Positions 7,978-15,187 of a stretch of 64,000 nucleotides of DNA are shown piece by piece (within the stretch, counting starts at the first letter, position 1; each line of letters opens with the position of its first letter). The position numbers and the translations under genes are program-made. Location of the stretch: assembly GCA_947626145.1 (NCBI GenBank), contig CANQRB010000008.1, positions 1 through 64,000 of the forward strand, given 5' to 3'. The stretch is from an uncultured Clostridia bacterium (GTDB lineage: Bacteria; Bacillota; Clostridia; UMGS1883). The notes below the pieces were generated by a model that had not been told where the DNA came from, ran no database searches, and saw nothing but the letters and a program-made list of their open reading frames with translations.

Positions 7978-8542
7978 TGACCTTGCCTCCCTTCGGACGG
8001 CAGCGCTTTTCACGCCGCGCCTTTCTGTATTCAGTCTTGATGTTCGCAAGCTCTTCCTTGAACATATCCATCACGCGAACGACCCAAACTACCAGCCAAA
8101 GTTCAAAAGTAAACTCATAACTCCAAAGCACGTCCAATGAGACAACTCTATTCTTTTTCACAAAAAGCCAGTCAAAGCAGTACGAATCGAAATTCAACAA
8201 TTCATACGCCTTGTCACGAACCGTCTGTATATACGGGTTATCTCTGCCTCCGCCATGGAGACGGTGGAGCTTGCGGGCTATTTTGAAGTAGTCCCTCATT
8301 TCCTTACTGCTGTAGGAAACGACATACACATCGCCGTCTTGGCTGTAGCCGTGCCTTTTATATACGTTTTCGCTATTATCCGTCATATCGGCCGCGTCAA
8401 ATATTGTCCTATATATGGCGTCGTAGTAGTCGTCTTCGCAAATATAAAACGAGTCCAGCAGTTCTTTATTCCCATGGTCGTAAAGGACTTTGTAAAGATA
8501 GATAAGCTCAAGTATCGGGCCATATTCTCTGCAAATTCTCAC
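7967..8542 (-). CDS. Hypothetical protein, 191 aa, in the ubiquitin-like cluster
   Basis: Starts with GTG at 8542 (GAGGCG 5 nt upstream). Mostly helical and aromatic, with Tyr/Asp-rich N-terminal helices (YICEDDYYDAIYRTIFDAAD), a RKLHRLHGGGRDNPY segment, a hydrophobic stretch FTFELWLVVWVVRVMDMF near residues 145-165 and a very basic tail (RKARREKRCRPKGGK). The hydrophobic stretch could be a single membrane helix or a buried core helix. Couples translationally to the E2-like gene. No known family recognised. Confidence 0.65.
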   Translation of the reverse strand: MRICREYGPILELIYLYKVLYDHGNKELLDSFYICEDDYYDAIYRTIFDAADMTDNSENVYKRHGYSQDGDVYVVSYSSKEMRDYFKIARKLHRLHGGGRDNPYIQTVRDKAYELLNFDSYCFDWLFVKKNRVVSLDVLWSYEFTFELWLVVWVVRVMDMFKEELANIKTEYRKARREKRCRPKGGKVNAA

Positions 8543-8551
8543 CGCGTCGCC

Positions 8552-8818
8552 TCAGAAGAACATTCTTTTTCCGGCGTGGGCCGGTTTTATACTGTCTATA
8601 ACATCCACAATTCTTTCGACCCTTTCCATGGCGTTGTCTTTCATAAACGCATCAAGATCCTCCTCGTCGAACGCCTCACAGTCTATTTCCGAAAAGCAAA
8701 TATCCTCGGAGACGCATCTGCCGAGAAGTTTCCTGATGTATTCCTTCGGGCCGTTTTGTCGGTTTGCCGCGGCACAGCTTTGCAAATGCCGCACCATTAA
8801 CGGCATATCTATTTGCAT
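8552..8818 (-). CDS. Small acidic protein, 88 aa
   Basis: Start at 8818 (MQIDMPLMVRHLQS) chosen for GAGGAG 8 nt upstream; a GTG nine bases earlier overlaps that RBS. Two regions: a basic N-terminal helix with CAAANRQNGPKEYIRKLLGRC, and an acidic stretch SEIDCEAFDEEDLDAFMKD followed by ERVERIVDVIDSIKP. No catalytic motif. It lies between the DNA methyltransferase and the 191-aa gene, with a 12-bp gap on the upstream side. Could be an adaptor or anti-host protein, but nothing in the sequence decides this. Confidence 0.65.
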   Translation of the reverse strand: MQIDMPLMVRHLQSCAAANRQNGPKEYIRKLLGRCVSEDICFSEIDCEAFDEEDLDAFMKDNAMERVERIVDVIDSIKPAHAGKRMFF

Positions 8819-8830
8819 AATTTTCACTCC

Positions 8831-10195
8831 TCACGCTAATTTCTTTATCCCGTCAGGCGTCAGAATATTGAACACCATACGGTTTACCCTTGTTTCGGTC
8901 ACGGTGCCCTCAAGCTCGTTTTCGCTGCGCTTTATCTCCTTGACGATGCGCCCCTTAATGACATGGGGCCTGTCGCAGTCCACATAGCCGTTGATAAGGC
9001 CGCTGCCGCCGATAAGGCCCACCTGTCCCACGTTCAGCGGGAGAAGGGGGCGCTTTTCCATGGAGTCAAGCGCGCTTTTTTCAAAGAGCGCGTCAAGGGA
9101 CTTTGACCTTTTGAGCTGTCGTTCAAGCTCTCCCAGATTAAAGACCGCCCCTTTGAACAAATCCACCTTTTTCTCCTTTGAGGGAAGGAAGTATTTTCCT
9201 TCGGGCAGAGTGTCGATTAGGGGTATCCTTTCCGGGTTTGAGGCATAGAGCGACAGTCTTTCGGCGGCTTCCGAGCCGTCCTCCTTCTTTTTTCTCACGC
9301 CGAACAGCACGATCTGATGAAACCTTGAAAACTCCTTATCCATGAACCGATACAGTGAGACCTGCTCAAAATTGTCGCAGATTATCCGGCATATATCCTT
9401 TGTCAGCCGATAGTACGGCACTATGTAGATAAGGACGCCGCCCTGCATCAGATGATAAAGGCTCTCTACCAAAAATCGCTTTTCGCTCCGGGTCTTTAAG
9501 CCGCCCTCGGACAATACCGACAGATACGGCGGGTTAAGGAATAAAGCGTGGAATGCTTCGTGGCTCATTCGGGAATAGAAAAAGCTTCCGTAGGCTACGC
9601 GGTCAAGTCTGGTTTCCGCGTCCGCCGCCCGCGACTCGTCTATCTCCGCGCCGTAGGTTTCGGCGCTCTCGTCCTGTGTGAGCCGTTCGAGGGCCTGCCC
9701 GCAGCCGCAGCAGGGGTCAAGGATATTGACTCTGCCGCCGGGAAAGACCAGCGCCTTTTTTATCATTCCCACATGTTCAAGGTCGGTTGGGTAATATCCC
9801 ATTCTGACATTGTTCATCAGCCGGCCTATGACCTTGGCGTTGGCGGTCTCGCTCTGCGGAACTGCCGTCATTAACATTCTCAGAGCCTTTATGAGCTTCC
9901 CATAGTCGGGAGTCATCAGATTAAAGACTTTAACGCTGCCATGCAGTTTTCCGCAAAATTCCGCTTCCTTTGGCATCTCGCTTTCTGCGAACAGCAGCCG
10001 CAGGTTCAGCACCGCGTCGAGCAGCTTTCCTTTAAAGGCTTTAAGCTCCTCGTATACGTCCTTTGCTTTTTCAAGGTTATTCTTAGCACGATAAGCGTCC
10101 ACGGCCTTTCTCTTAAGCGGCATGGCCTCCATGGCGCTCTTCACTGTCTTTAACTGTTCGCCGAACCTTTCAATGACGTAATATGTCTCATCCAT
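8831..10195 (-). CDS. N6-adenine/N4-cytosine DNA methyltransferase-like protein (DUF6094-like)
   Basis: 454 aa; start ATG 10195 with AAGGAGG upstream, overlapping the ThiF gene stop. A helical N-terminal domain (1-150) precedes a Rossmann methyltransferase: SAM-binding motif I ILDPCCGCGQALE near 160, acidic motif II YGAEIDESRA, and catalytic motif IV FLNPPY near 222. A C-terminal region with LPLNVGQVGLIGGSGLINGY and PHVIKGR may recognise DNA. No partner restriction gene is seen, so it may be an orphan modifier protecting the element or marking strands. It sits inside the E1/E2/JAB cluster, where methylases are known companions on mobile elements. Confidence 0.8.
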   Translation of the reverse strand: MDETYYVIERFGEQLKTVKSAMEAMPLKRKAVDAYRAKNNLEKAKDVYEELKAFKGKLLDAVLNLRLLFAESEMPKEAEFCGKLHGSVKVFNLMTPDYGKLIKALRMLMTAVPQSETANAKVIGRLMNNVRMGYYPTDLEHVGMIKKALVFPGGRVNILDPCCGCGQALERLTQDESAETYGAEIDESRAADAETRLDRVAYGSFFYSRMSHEAFHALFLNPPYLSVLSEGGLKTRSEKRFLVESLYHLMQGGVLIYIVPYYRLTKDICRIICDNFEQVSLYRFMDKEFSRFHQIVLFGVRKKKEDGSEAAERLSLYASNPERIPLIDTLPEGKYFLPSKEKKVDLFKGAVFNLGELERQLKRSKSLDALFEKSALDSMEKRPLLPLNVGQVGLIGGSGLINGYVDCDRPHVIKGRIVKEIKRSENELEGTVTETRVNRMVFNILTPDGIKKLA

Positions 10196-10938
10196 CACGC
10201 GGCCCTCCTTGTAATGGGCTTCATCAGAAGTCTACGGGAGGAAAAGGTCATTTTCGGCGCGGCCAGCTCGCCCTCTATCAAAAGGTAGTAGAGCATGGTG
10301 GTTATGGCCGTAGCGGCAAATAGGTTCGCGGCTATGCTTTGCGGGGCCGACACGGCTCTTTCGGCGCAGGACAGCTCCGACGGAAATTTTTCCGTATCAT
10401 TCAGTATGTCGGGGTAATACCTCGCCACGGGAGCGTTAAGCACCCGCCCGCTCTGCTTCATTCCGCACACTACCTGTCCGGTGTACTCGCCGTTCCCGGA
10501 GTCAATGTATATCAAATCATCCATTTTATTGAAGACATTGTTGCACATGACTCTGGTGCGGTTGTTGTCCACGGCTCCGATGAGTATGGAAATGGGTTTT
10601 GCGCCGCCGGAATATCTCCAATTCTCCGTAGTCACAGACAGCAGACTTTTCAGTTCCTCTTCGCTTTCGATAAAGTCCGGGATAAATTCCGTTTCGATAC
10701 CAAAAGCCGAGGCGTACCTTTCGGCAAGGAGCCTCGCCTTATTGTCGCCCACATCGAACGAGGCGAAGTTTTGGCGCACAAGGTTTTTATCCTCCACAAC
10801 GTCGCCGTCCGCCACGATTATCCGCACCGGCCTCCCGCAGACGGAGGCTATGCGGTAGAGATGCGGCACGACATATCCGCCCGTGCCGCCGGCTCCGAGA
10901 ATGACTATCTTCACCGGCCTGTTTTTAGCGAGCTTCAT
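10195..10938 (-). CDS. ThiF/E1-like adenylating enzyme (PRTRC ThiF family)
   Basis: 247 aa. ATP-binding loop ILGAGGTGG at residues 13-21, acidic strand end ADGDVVEDKNLVRQNF (the Asp and Arg that hold Mg-ATP in E1 enzymes), DNKARLL Lys, and LIGAVDNNRTR. Downstream ELSCAERAVSAPQSIAAN carries a conserved Cys in the place expected for E1-like thioester or structural chemistry. It is predicted to adenylate the C-terminus of a ubiquitin-like protein. It overlaps the JAB gene by 14 bp and the methylase by one base, so the three are tightly coupled. Short length (no separate Cys or UFD domains) fits the bacterial PRTRC type. Substrate unknown. Confidence 0.85.
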   Translation of the reverse strand: MKLAKNRPVKIVILGAGGTGGYVVPHLYRIASVCGRPVRIIVADGDVVEDKNLVRQNFASFDVGDNKARLLAERYASAFGIETEFIPDFIESEEELKSLLSVTTENWRYSGGAKPISILIGAVDNNRTRVMCNNVFNKMDDLIYIDSGNGEYTGQVVCGMKQSGRVLNAPVARYYPDILNDTEKFPSELSCAERAVSAPQSIAANLFAATAITTMLYYLLIEGELAAPKMTFSSRRLLMKPITRRAA

Positions 10939-12163
10939 TATCGTTCCTCCCGTCCACGGCGCTGTCCCAATCCTCTGGACAGTCCCAAGCGGGCATGGCG
11001 AATATCTCCTCCGGGGCTATATCCACAAACTTCCCGCCAACGGATATTCTCGCCTTTATCTCGGGGAACAGCCGGTCAAGCCTTCCGACCACGGCATAAA
11101 TGCCGGTGGCCTTTTCGTCCTTGTCGTCCGTTTCGGAGAAAAACGCGCCCATCGTGTTATGGGAGTGTATCTCCAAAAAGGGGAGGAATTTTTCCCTGTC
11201 CATATCCGGCAGGGTGAAGTCCACTTCGGCGGCGCTCACCGTCTGACGGGGAATGTATGTGCAATACCTGCCGTCGGCAAGGGAACGGTATATGACGGCC
11301 GCAGCCTCCATGGGGAGCATTTTTCTGAAAAAGGCGATGATCTCCTCAAGCTGCCCGTAAGGCACCGGGGGAAAGGCCGGGATAAACCCGGCTCTGACCC
11401 TCGGCAAAACGTCGGCCCTTTCCGTTTGGGAAACAAAAGTCCCGATCCTGTTATGCCGAACCTCATACACATGACCGTCGCTCGCGGGAACGAAGGCGAT
11501 AACTTTGCCGCTCGTAACGGCGTCCTCCACGGTTTCATATACTCCCTTGTACTCGCAGACGCCCTTTTTCTTGGCCGCCACGGTTGGAGTGACCTTGCAA
11601 ACGATCTCGCCTTTAGCCTTTTTAAGGGAGCCCAGAAAGTCCTTTGACTCCTCGATTTCCTTTTTAAGCCCGGCGACGGTGGTCTTTTTGGGCGTCGCTA
11701 CCGTTTTGACAATAGTGCCGTAGGTCATTTTCCAGCTCACGCTCACGGCGTCGTCAAGCTCTGGAAAGTCCTCGGACTTATCGTTTCTGAGCTTGTCGAA
11801 GGTGACGGAGGGATCGATGATCTCCTCGTCCGCGCCGGCGTAGGAAAACACCGGCGGCTTACTCAGCAGGCCGGCCTTTGTGTCCTCCGCCTGCTTTGTC
11901 TCGGCTGCCGCGAGAGCCTTTTGGAAATAGTTCGGCTCTTCATCGGCGCCCGATACAGGCTGCTGTTTTGCGGGCTCCTGTTTATCATCGGGTTTTTCCA
12001 CGGGTTTTGCTTTCTCATCAGTTTTTTCGTCCTCCTTGATTGTCGTTTCCTGTGCGTTTGTTTCTTTTGGCGGCTCGGCGAAAGGGTCGAACGCCGCCTC
12101 GCCGGAGCTGCCGAGATCCAGAATGTTTTCGTCCATGAAACTGTCAAAATTGTTTTCCGTCAT
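10925..12163 (-). CDS. JAB/MPN isopeptidase with probable N-terminal ubiquitin-like domain (PRTRC A/C-like)
   Basis: 412 aa, start 12163 (MTENNFDSFMDEN) with AGGAGG upstream. Residues 30-100 are a charged disordered linker. Residues about 103-158 (PPVFSYAG ... DPSVTF ... FPELDDAVSVSW) resemble, from memory, the small PRTRC C / Prok_Ub beta-grasp family. Residues 260-390 form a JAB metalloprotease: Glu286 candidate, then His333-Ser-His335, Ser343 and Asp346, an exact H-x-H-x7-S-x2-D motif. Such enzymes remove or process ubiquitin-like modifiers. With the E1-like and E2-like genes this completes a ubiquitin-like set. The JAB call is strong, the beta-grasp call moderate. Confidence 0.8.
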   Translation of the reverse strand: MTENNFDSFMDENILDLGSSGEAAFDPFAEPPKETNAQETTIKEDEKTDEKAKPVEKPDDKQEPAKQQPVSGADEEPNYFQKALAAAETKQAEDTKAGLLSKPPVFSYAGADEEIIDPSVTFDKLRNDKSEDFPELDDAVSVSWKMTYGTIVKTVATPKKTTVAGLKKEIEESKDFLGSLKKAKGEIVCKVTPTVAAKKKGVCEYKGVYETVEDAVTSGKVIAFVPASDGHVYEVRHNRIGTFVSQTERADVLPRVRAGFIPAFPPVPYGQLEEIIAFFRKMLPMEAAAVIYRSLADGRYCTYIPRQTVSAAEVDFTLPDMDREKFLPFLEIHSHNTMGAFFSETDDKDEKATGIYAVVGRLDRLFPEIKARISVGGKFVDIAPEEIFAMPAWDCPEDWDSAVDGRNDNEAR

Positions 12164-12232
12164 AAAGTTTTTCCTCCTAATTTGATTTTGGGTTGGGTTC
12201 ACAAGCAAGCTTCCCTGAATTTCACCGCCTCC

Positions 12233-12667
12233 TTACACAGCCGCGGCATTAAGTCTGCGGTTACGGTATGATGTATGTGAAATCCCGGCCTCTCCGTTCG
12301 GCGCCGTGCAAAGCCTGTCGCAGATCAGTCCGCACAGATCCGTGGGATCCGCGAGGAACTCTGCCCAAGCCTTGCCGCCAATTACGGAGGGATCATCGAG
12401 ACTGAATATTTCAGCCTCACGTTTGCGCCCTTCCTCGATGCGATAGTTTTGGATTGTCTGCGCCATGCAGATGTTGGCGAGTTGCTCAAAGTGGGCATTA
12501 GCTTCACTATGAGCATCGTATATCCGCACGGCCCGGAGAAAATCGAACACCACAATGTCGTAATACTCGTCCATGGGGAGCTTGTTTCTCTCCAAAAACG
12601 AAATGAGGACATTGTGTTTCTCCGTGGCAAGCTTCTGTTGGTTTTCCGTTAACGTGAAATCATACAT
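12233..12667 (-). CDS. Sigma-70 region 2-like regulator, first gene of operon 1
   Basis: 144 aa; start at 12667 (MYDFTLTENQQKL) because AAAGGAGG lies 9 nt upstream; the longer frame to 12754 runs into leader structure. Residues 35-100 (MDEYYDIVVFDFLRAVRIYD ... FEQLANICMAQTIQNY ... EEGRKREAEIFSLDD) resemble the core-binding and -10-reading part of small sigma-70 factors found on Clostridia mobile elements. The C-terminal 45 residues lack an obvious sigma region 4. It is the first gene after a long structured leader, so it may regulate this operon or its twin. Without region 4 it may be an anti-sigma-like decoy or a non-sigma relative. Confidence 0.55.
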   Translation of the reverse strand: MYDFTLTENQQKLATEKHNVLISFLERNKLPMDEYYDIVVFDFLRAVRIYDAHSEANAHFEQLANICMAQTIQNYRIEEGRKREAEIFSLDDPSVIGGKAWAEFLADPTDLCGLICDRLCTAPNGEAGISHTSYRNRRLNAAAV

Positions 12668-12700
12668 TTGATTTCCGCCTCCTTTAAAAATTTTTTTAAA

Positions 12701-12868
12701 TCGGAGCAATGCTCTGCCTTGCTTGCAAGGGGCAGAGCTTGCGACCGATTGCAACCAGCGCAGGGAGCGTTAGCTCCTCAGAATTTTAGCGGGGGGATTA
12801 TATCCCCTCGCTGAAATTCTGAAATGGGACCCGCCGATTATGAGGCGGGGACATCTGCGCTTAGGTTA
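12701..12868. repeat. Palindromic insertion in the leader of operon 1 (REP/MITE-like)
   Basis: The leader copies at 12.9 kb and 31.3 kb agree except for this ~168-bp block, which lies between the second hairpin and the RBS only here. It consists of back-to-back hairpins: GCTCTGCC/GGCAGAGC, GGAGC/GCTCC, a long CAGAATTT.AGCG stem around 12780-12822, and CCCGCC/GGCGGG (12832-12852). It has no ORF. An inserted palindromic element is the simplest reading. Confidence 0.55.
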
Positions 12869-12913
12869 TACAAAAAACACACAGCTTTCCGTTAAAGAAT
12901 ATCTGTGTGTTTT
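12868..12913 (-). terminator. Leader hairpin 2 (copy 1)
   Basis: Minus strand AAAACACACAG (12913-12903) pairs with CTGTGTGTTTT (12884-12874), followed by TTG. In copy 2 the equivalent hairpin is followed closely by T-rich sequence and the RBS. A second terminator in tandem is likely. Confidence 0.6.
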
Positions 12914-12940
12914 GTATTCCGTATTTGATTTTCCGCCCTT

Positions 12941-13003
12941 AAACAAAAACAGACGGTCAAGGCAGACTTTCCCCATGTACAGGGAACTCGCGCTTAACCG
13001 TCT
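12941..13003 (-). terminator. Leader terminator/attenuator hairpin 1 (copy 1)
   Basis: Minus strand: AGACGGTTAAG (13003-12993) pairs with CTTGACCGTCT (12961-12951), with an inner TTCCC/GGGGAA stem, followed by GTTTTTGTTT (12950-12941). It lies between promoter and first gene, so it must be overcome for expression. Confidence 0.7.
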
Positions 13004-13045
13004 TAACTGCTTACCATCTTAACTGCTTACCGTCTTTATGGATTT

Positions 13046-13074
13046 ATTGTATCACGCTTTTCTTTCGTTCGCAA
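13046..13074 (-). promoter_or_regulatory. Promoter of leftward operon 1
   Basis: Minus strand TTGCGA (13069-13074), 17 bp, TACAAT (13046-13051). The same boxes and spacing occur in copy 2 (31476-31504). Transcription should start near 13039, leaving a ~370-nt structured leader before the sigma-like gene. Confidence 0.75.
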
Positions 13075-13113
13075 TCCCAGTTGCTGTTTTTTTATGAGAA
13101 AATATTTTATATA

Positions 13114-13142
13114 TTGACATGTGCAAAACGGGGAAATATAAT
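13114..13142 (+). promoter_or_regulatory. Perfect-consensus promoter of the Y-family polymerase gene
   Basis: TTGACA (13114-13119), 17 bp, TATAAT (13137-13142). It is back-to-back with the operon 1 promoter, 39 bp between the -35 boxes. No GAAC-N4-GTTC LexA box of the Bacillus kind is seen overlapping it, so strong expression or an unknown repressor is expected. Confidence 0.8.
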
Positions 13143-13172
13143 AGAGATAGAAACAGGAGAGGAGGGCCGGCT

Positions 13173-14675
13173 ATGAGTGAAAAACAAAGATATTATCTCG
13201 CCATCGACTTAAAATCGTTTTATGCCTCGGTGGAGTGCGTTGAGCGCGGCCTCGATCCTCTCGTTACAAACCTTGTTGTCGCGGACGAAAGCCGCACCGA
13301 AAAGACGATCTGCCTCGCGGTCTCTCCGGCGCTCAAGGGCTTCGGCGTGCCGGGGCGGCCTCGCCTGTTCGAGGTAGTTCAAAGGGTTAAGGCCATAAAC
13401 GACGAACGTCTGCGCAGGCTGAAGGGCGACTTGTTCACCGAAAAATCCTGTAACGCCGACGAGATACGTTCCCGCCCGGCCGTCGCCCTCGACTATATCG
13501 TCGCGCCGCCGAGGATGGCGCTGTACATCAAATATAGCACAAAAATTTACGGCATTTATTTGAAATATGTGGCGCCGGAGGACATTTGCGCCTACTCTAT
13601 AGACGAGGTTTTCATGGACGTAACCGATTATCTCACGCTTTACGGCCTGTCGCCCCGGGAGCTTGCGATGAAAATTATCCTCGACGTGCTGAAAAATACC
13701 GGCATAACCGCCACCGCCGGCATCGGGACGAATATGTATTTGGCCAAGGTGGCCATGGACATCCGCGCCAAGCACATCCCCGCCGACAAAAACGGCGTTC
13801 GCATCGCGGAGCTGGACGAGATGAGCTACCGACGGGAGCTTTGGGGCCATCGGCCGCTGACGGACTTTTGGCGGGTGGGGCGGGGCAGTGCGAAAAAGTT
13901 GGAAGAGCTGGGGCTTTTCACCATGGGCGATGTGGCGCTCTGTTCCGTAGGCGGGCCGAGGGATTACTACAACGAGGAGCTTTTGTACAGGCATTTCGGC
14001 GTGAACGCGGAGCTTTTGATAGACCACGCTTGGGGCTGGGAGCCGACGACCATCGCCGAGGTGAAGGCCTACCGCCCCGAGACCAACAGCATAAGCTCCG
14101 GTCAAGTGCTTCAAGAGCCTTATCCCTTCGACAAGGCGCGGCTGGTCGTCAAGGAGATGACGGATTTGCTCGTGCTGGACTTGGTGGAAAAGGGCCTTGT
14201 CACCGACCAAATGGTGCTGACCGTGGGCTATGACATTGAAAACCTCAAAAATCCGCAGCTTGCCAAGGCGTACGGCGGCGAAGTGACAACCGACCGTTAC
14301 GGCAGAAAGGTACCCAAGCACGCCCACGGCACGGTAAATTTAAAAAAGCAGACTTCGTCAACAAAGCTCATTACCGCCGCCGTTACGGAGCTTTTCGACA
14401 AAATCGTGGACAAGCGGCTGTCGGTGCGGAGGTTAAACGTCACCGCCTGCAACGTCGTGCCGGAGAGTGAGGCCGCTGCCGGGGAGCAGCTCAGCTTTCT
14501 TTCGGACTTGGACGCATCGGGCGGCGAGGCCCTCGAAAGGGAGAAAAAGCTCCAGCGCGCGGTTTTGGGAATAAAGAAAAAGTACGGCAAAAACGCCGTA
14601 CTTAAGGGCATGAACTTGGAGGACGGAGCCACCGCCGCCCAAAGGAACGCACAGATCGGCGGACACCACGAGTAA
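13173..14675 (+). CDS. Y-family DNA polymerase (UmuC/DinB type)
   Basis: 500 aa, start ATG 13173 (MSEKQRYYLAIDLKSF) with GGAGAGGAGGG upstream. The catalytic palm shows AIDLKSFYASVE (first metal-binding Asp) and YSIDEVFMDVTDY (catalytic Asp-Glu). ATAGIGTNMYLAKVAMD matches the Y-family fingers/palm, LWGHRPLTDFWRVGRGSAKKL the helix-hairpin-helix region, and the C-terminus is the little-finger domain plus a UvrX/UmuC-like tail. It copies across lesions at low fidelity and can mutate cells. It pairs with the YolD gene 14 bp downstream, as in Bacillus phages and plasmids (UvrX/YolD), and stands alone in the rightward direction. Confidence 0.92.
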   Translation: MSEKQRYYLAIDLKSFYASVECVERGLDPLVTNLVVADESRTEKTICLAVSPALKGFGVPGRPRLFEVVQRVKAINDERLRRLKGDLFTEKSCNADEIRSRPAVALDYIVAPPRMALYIKYSTKIYGIYLKYVAPEDICAYSIDEVFMDVTDYLTLYGLSPRELAMKIILDVLKNTGITATAGIGTNMYLAKVAMDIRAKHIPADKNGVRIAELDEMSYRRELWGHRPLTDFWRVGRGSAKKLEELGLFTMGDVALCSVGGPRDYYNEELLYRHFGVNAELLIDHAWGWEPTTIAEVKAYRPETNSISSGQVLQEPYPFDKARLVVKEMTDLLVLDLVEKGLVTDQMVLTVGYDIENLKNPQLAKAYGGEVTTDRYGRKVPKHAHGTVNLKKQTSSTKLITAAVTELFDKIVDKRLSVRRLNVTACNVVPESEAAAGEQLSFLSDLDASGGEALEREKKLQRAVLGIKKKYGKNAVLKGMNLEDGATAAQRNAQIGGHHE

Positions 14676-14689
14676 GGGAGGGAAACCGC

Positions 14690-15136
14690 ATGAATAACGG
14701 AGACAAACACCGTTACGACGGGATAATAAACCTGCCGCACCACCGCTCCGAGACGCATCCGCATATGTCCGCGCACAACAGGGCGGCGCAATTTTCGCCA
14801 TTCGCGGCTCTCGTGGGCTATGACGACGCGGTGGAGGAGACCGCCCGCCTGACCGGCAGCAAAATCAGTTTAAGTGATGATGAATTGGGCGAACTCAATC
14901 GCAAAATAAGCGCCTTGGCCGAGAAAATATCCGAGCGGCCGGAGGTGACCGTCACCTACTTTAAGCCGGATGAGCTTAAGGAGGGCGGGGAATATGTGAC
15001 GGCCACCAAAATTTTGAAGAAAATAGACGAGTTTGAGCGTTGTCTGGTTTTTGCCGACAGATCAAAAGTGCTTTTCGATAATATTTTTTCAATAGATAAC
15101 GCGTACCTTTCCGGCCTTGAAAAGATGGAGAGTTAA
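14690..15136 (+). CDS. YolD-like protein
   Basis: 148 aa. The conserved YolD core is clear: HPHMSAHNRAAQFSPFAALVGYDDAVEE, followed by a beta-rich domain with VTVTYFKPDELKEGGEYVTATK. YolD-like proteins are found next to UmuC/DinB genes on Gram-positive plasmids, ICEs and prophages and are thought to act with the polymerase, perhaps as a UmuD counterpart; the mechanism is not settled. RBS AAGGGAGGG precedes ATG 14690, 14 bp after the polymerase stop. A rho-independent terminator follows at 15140, so the two genes form a complete transcription unit. Confidence 0.85.
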   Translation: MNNGDKHRYDGIINLPHHRSETHPHMSAHNRAAQFSPFAALVGYDDAVEETARLTGSKISLSDDELGELNRKISALAEKISERPEVTVTYFKPDELKEGGEYVTATKILKKIDEFERCLVFADRSKVLFDNIFSIDNAYLSGLEKMES

Positions 15137-15139
15137 AAT

Positions 15140-15175
15140 GGCGGCGGCGTAAAATCCGCCGCCGTTTCAATTTTT
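15140..15175 (+). terminator. Terminator of the polymerase-YolD unit
   Basis: GGCGGCGG (15140-15147), 8-nt loop, CCGCCGCC (15156-15163), then GTTTCAATTTTT on the plus strand. Confidence 0.8.
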
Positions 15176-15187
15176 CCGTATTTTTAT

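Larger units (their letters stand above)
12871..13103 (-). repeat. Promoter-leader repeat, copy 1 (operon 1)
   Basis: About 230 bp nearly identical to 31300-31533. In minus orientation it holds an AT-rich upstream block, a promoter, two 16-bp direct repeats AAGAYGGTAAGCAGTT plus a partial third, a terminator hairpin with U-tract, a less conserved spacer and a second hairpin. The second stem keeps pairing although the bases differ (AACACACAG here, ACCACACAG in copy 2), which argues for a functional RNA structure. Confidence 0.8.

Noticed and set aside
10339-11217. 292-codon plus-strand open frame
   Set aside because: It is antisense to the ThiF and JAB genes, which have clear motifs; the frame is a by-product of their codon use and has no RBS-backed start.
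13003-13040. Short CRISPR-like array
   Set aside because: Only two to three 16-bp units in direct tandem without spacers, transcribed from the operon promoter, and duplicated as part of a larger leader.
13209-14327. 372-codon minus-strand open frame
   Set aside because: Antisense to the Y-family polymerase, whose catalytic motifs are intact on the plus strand.
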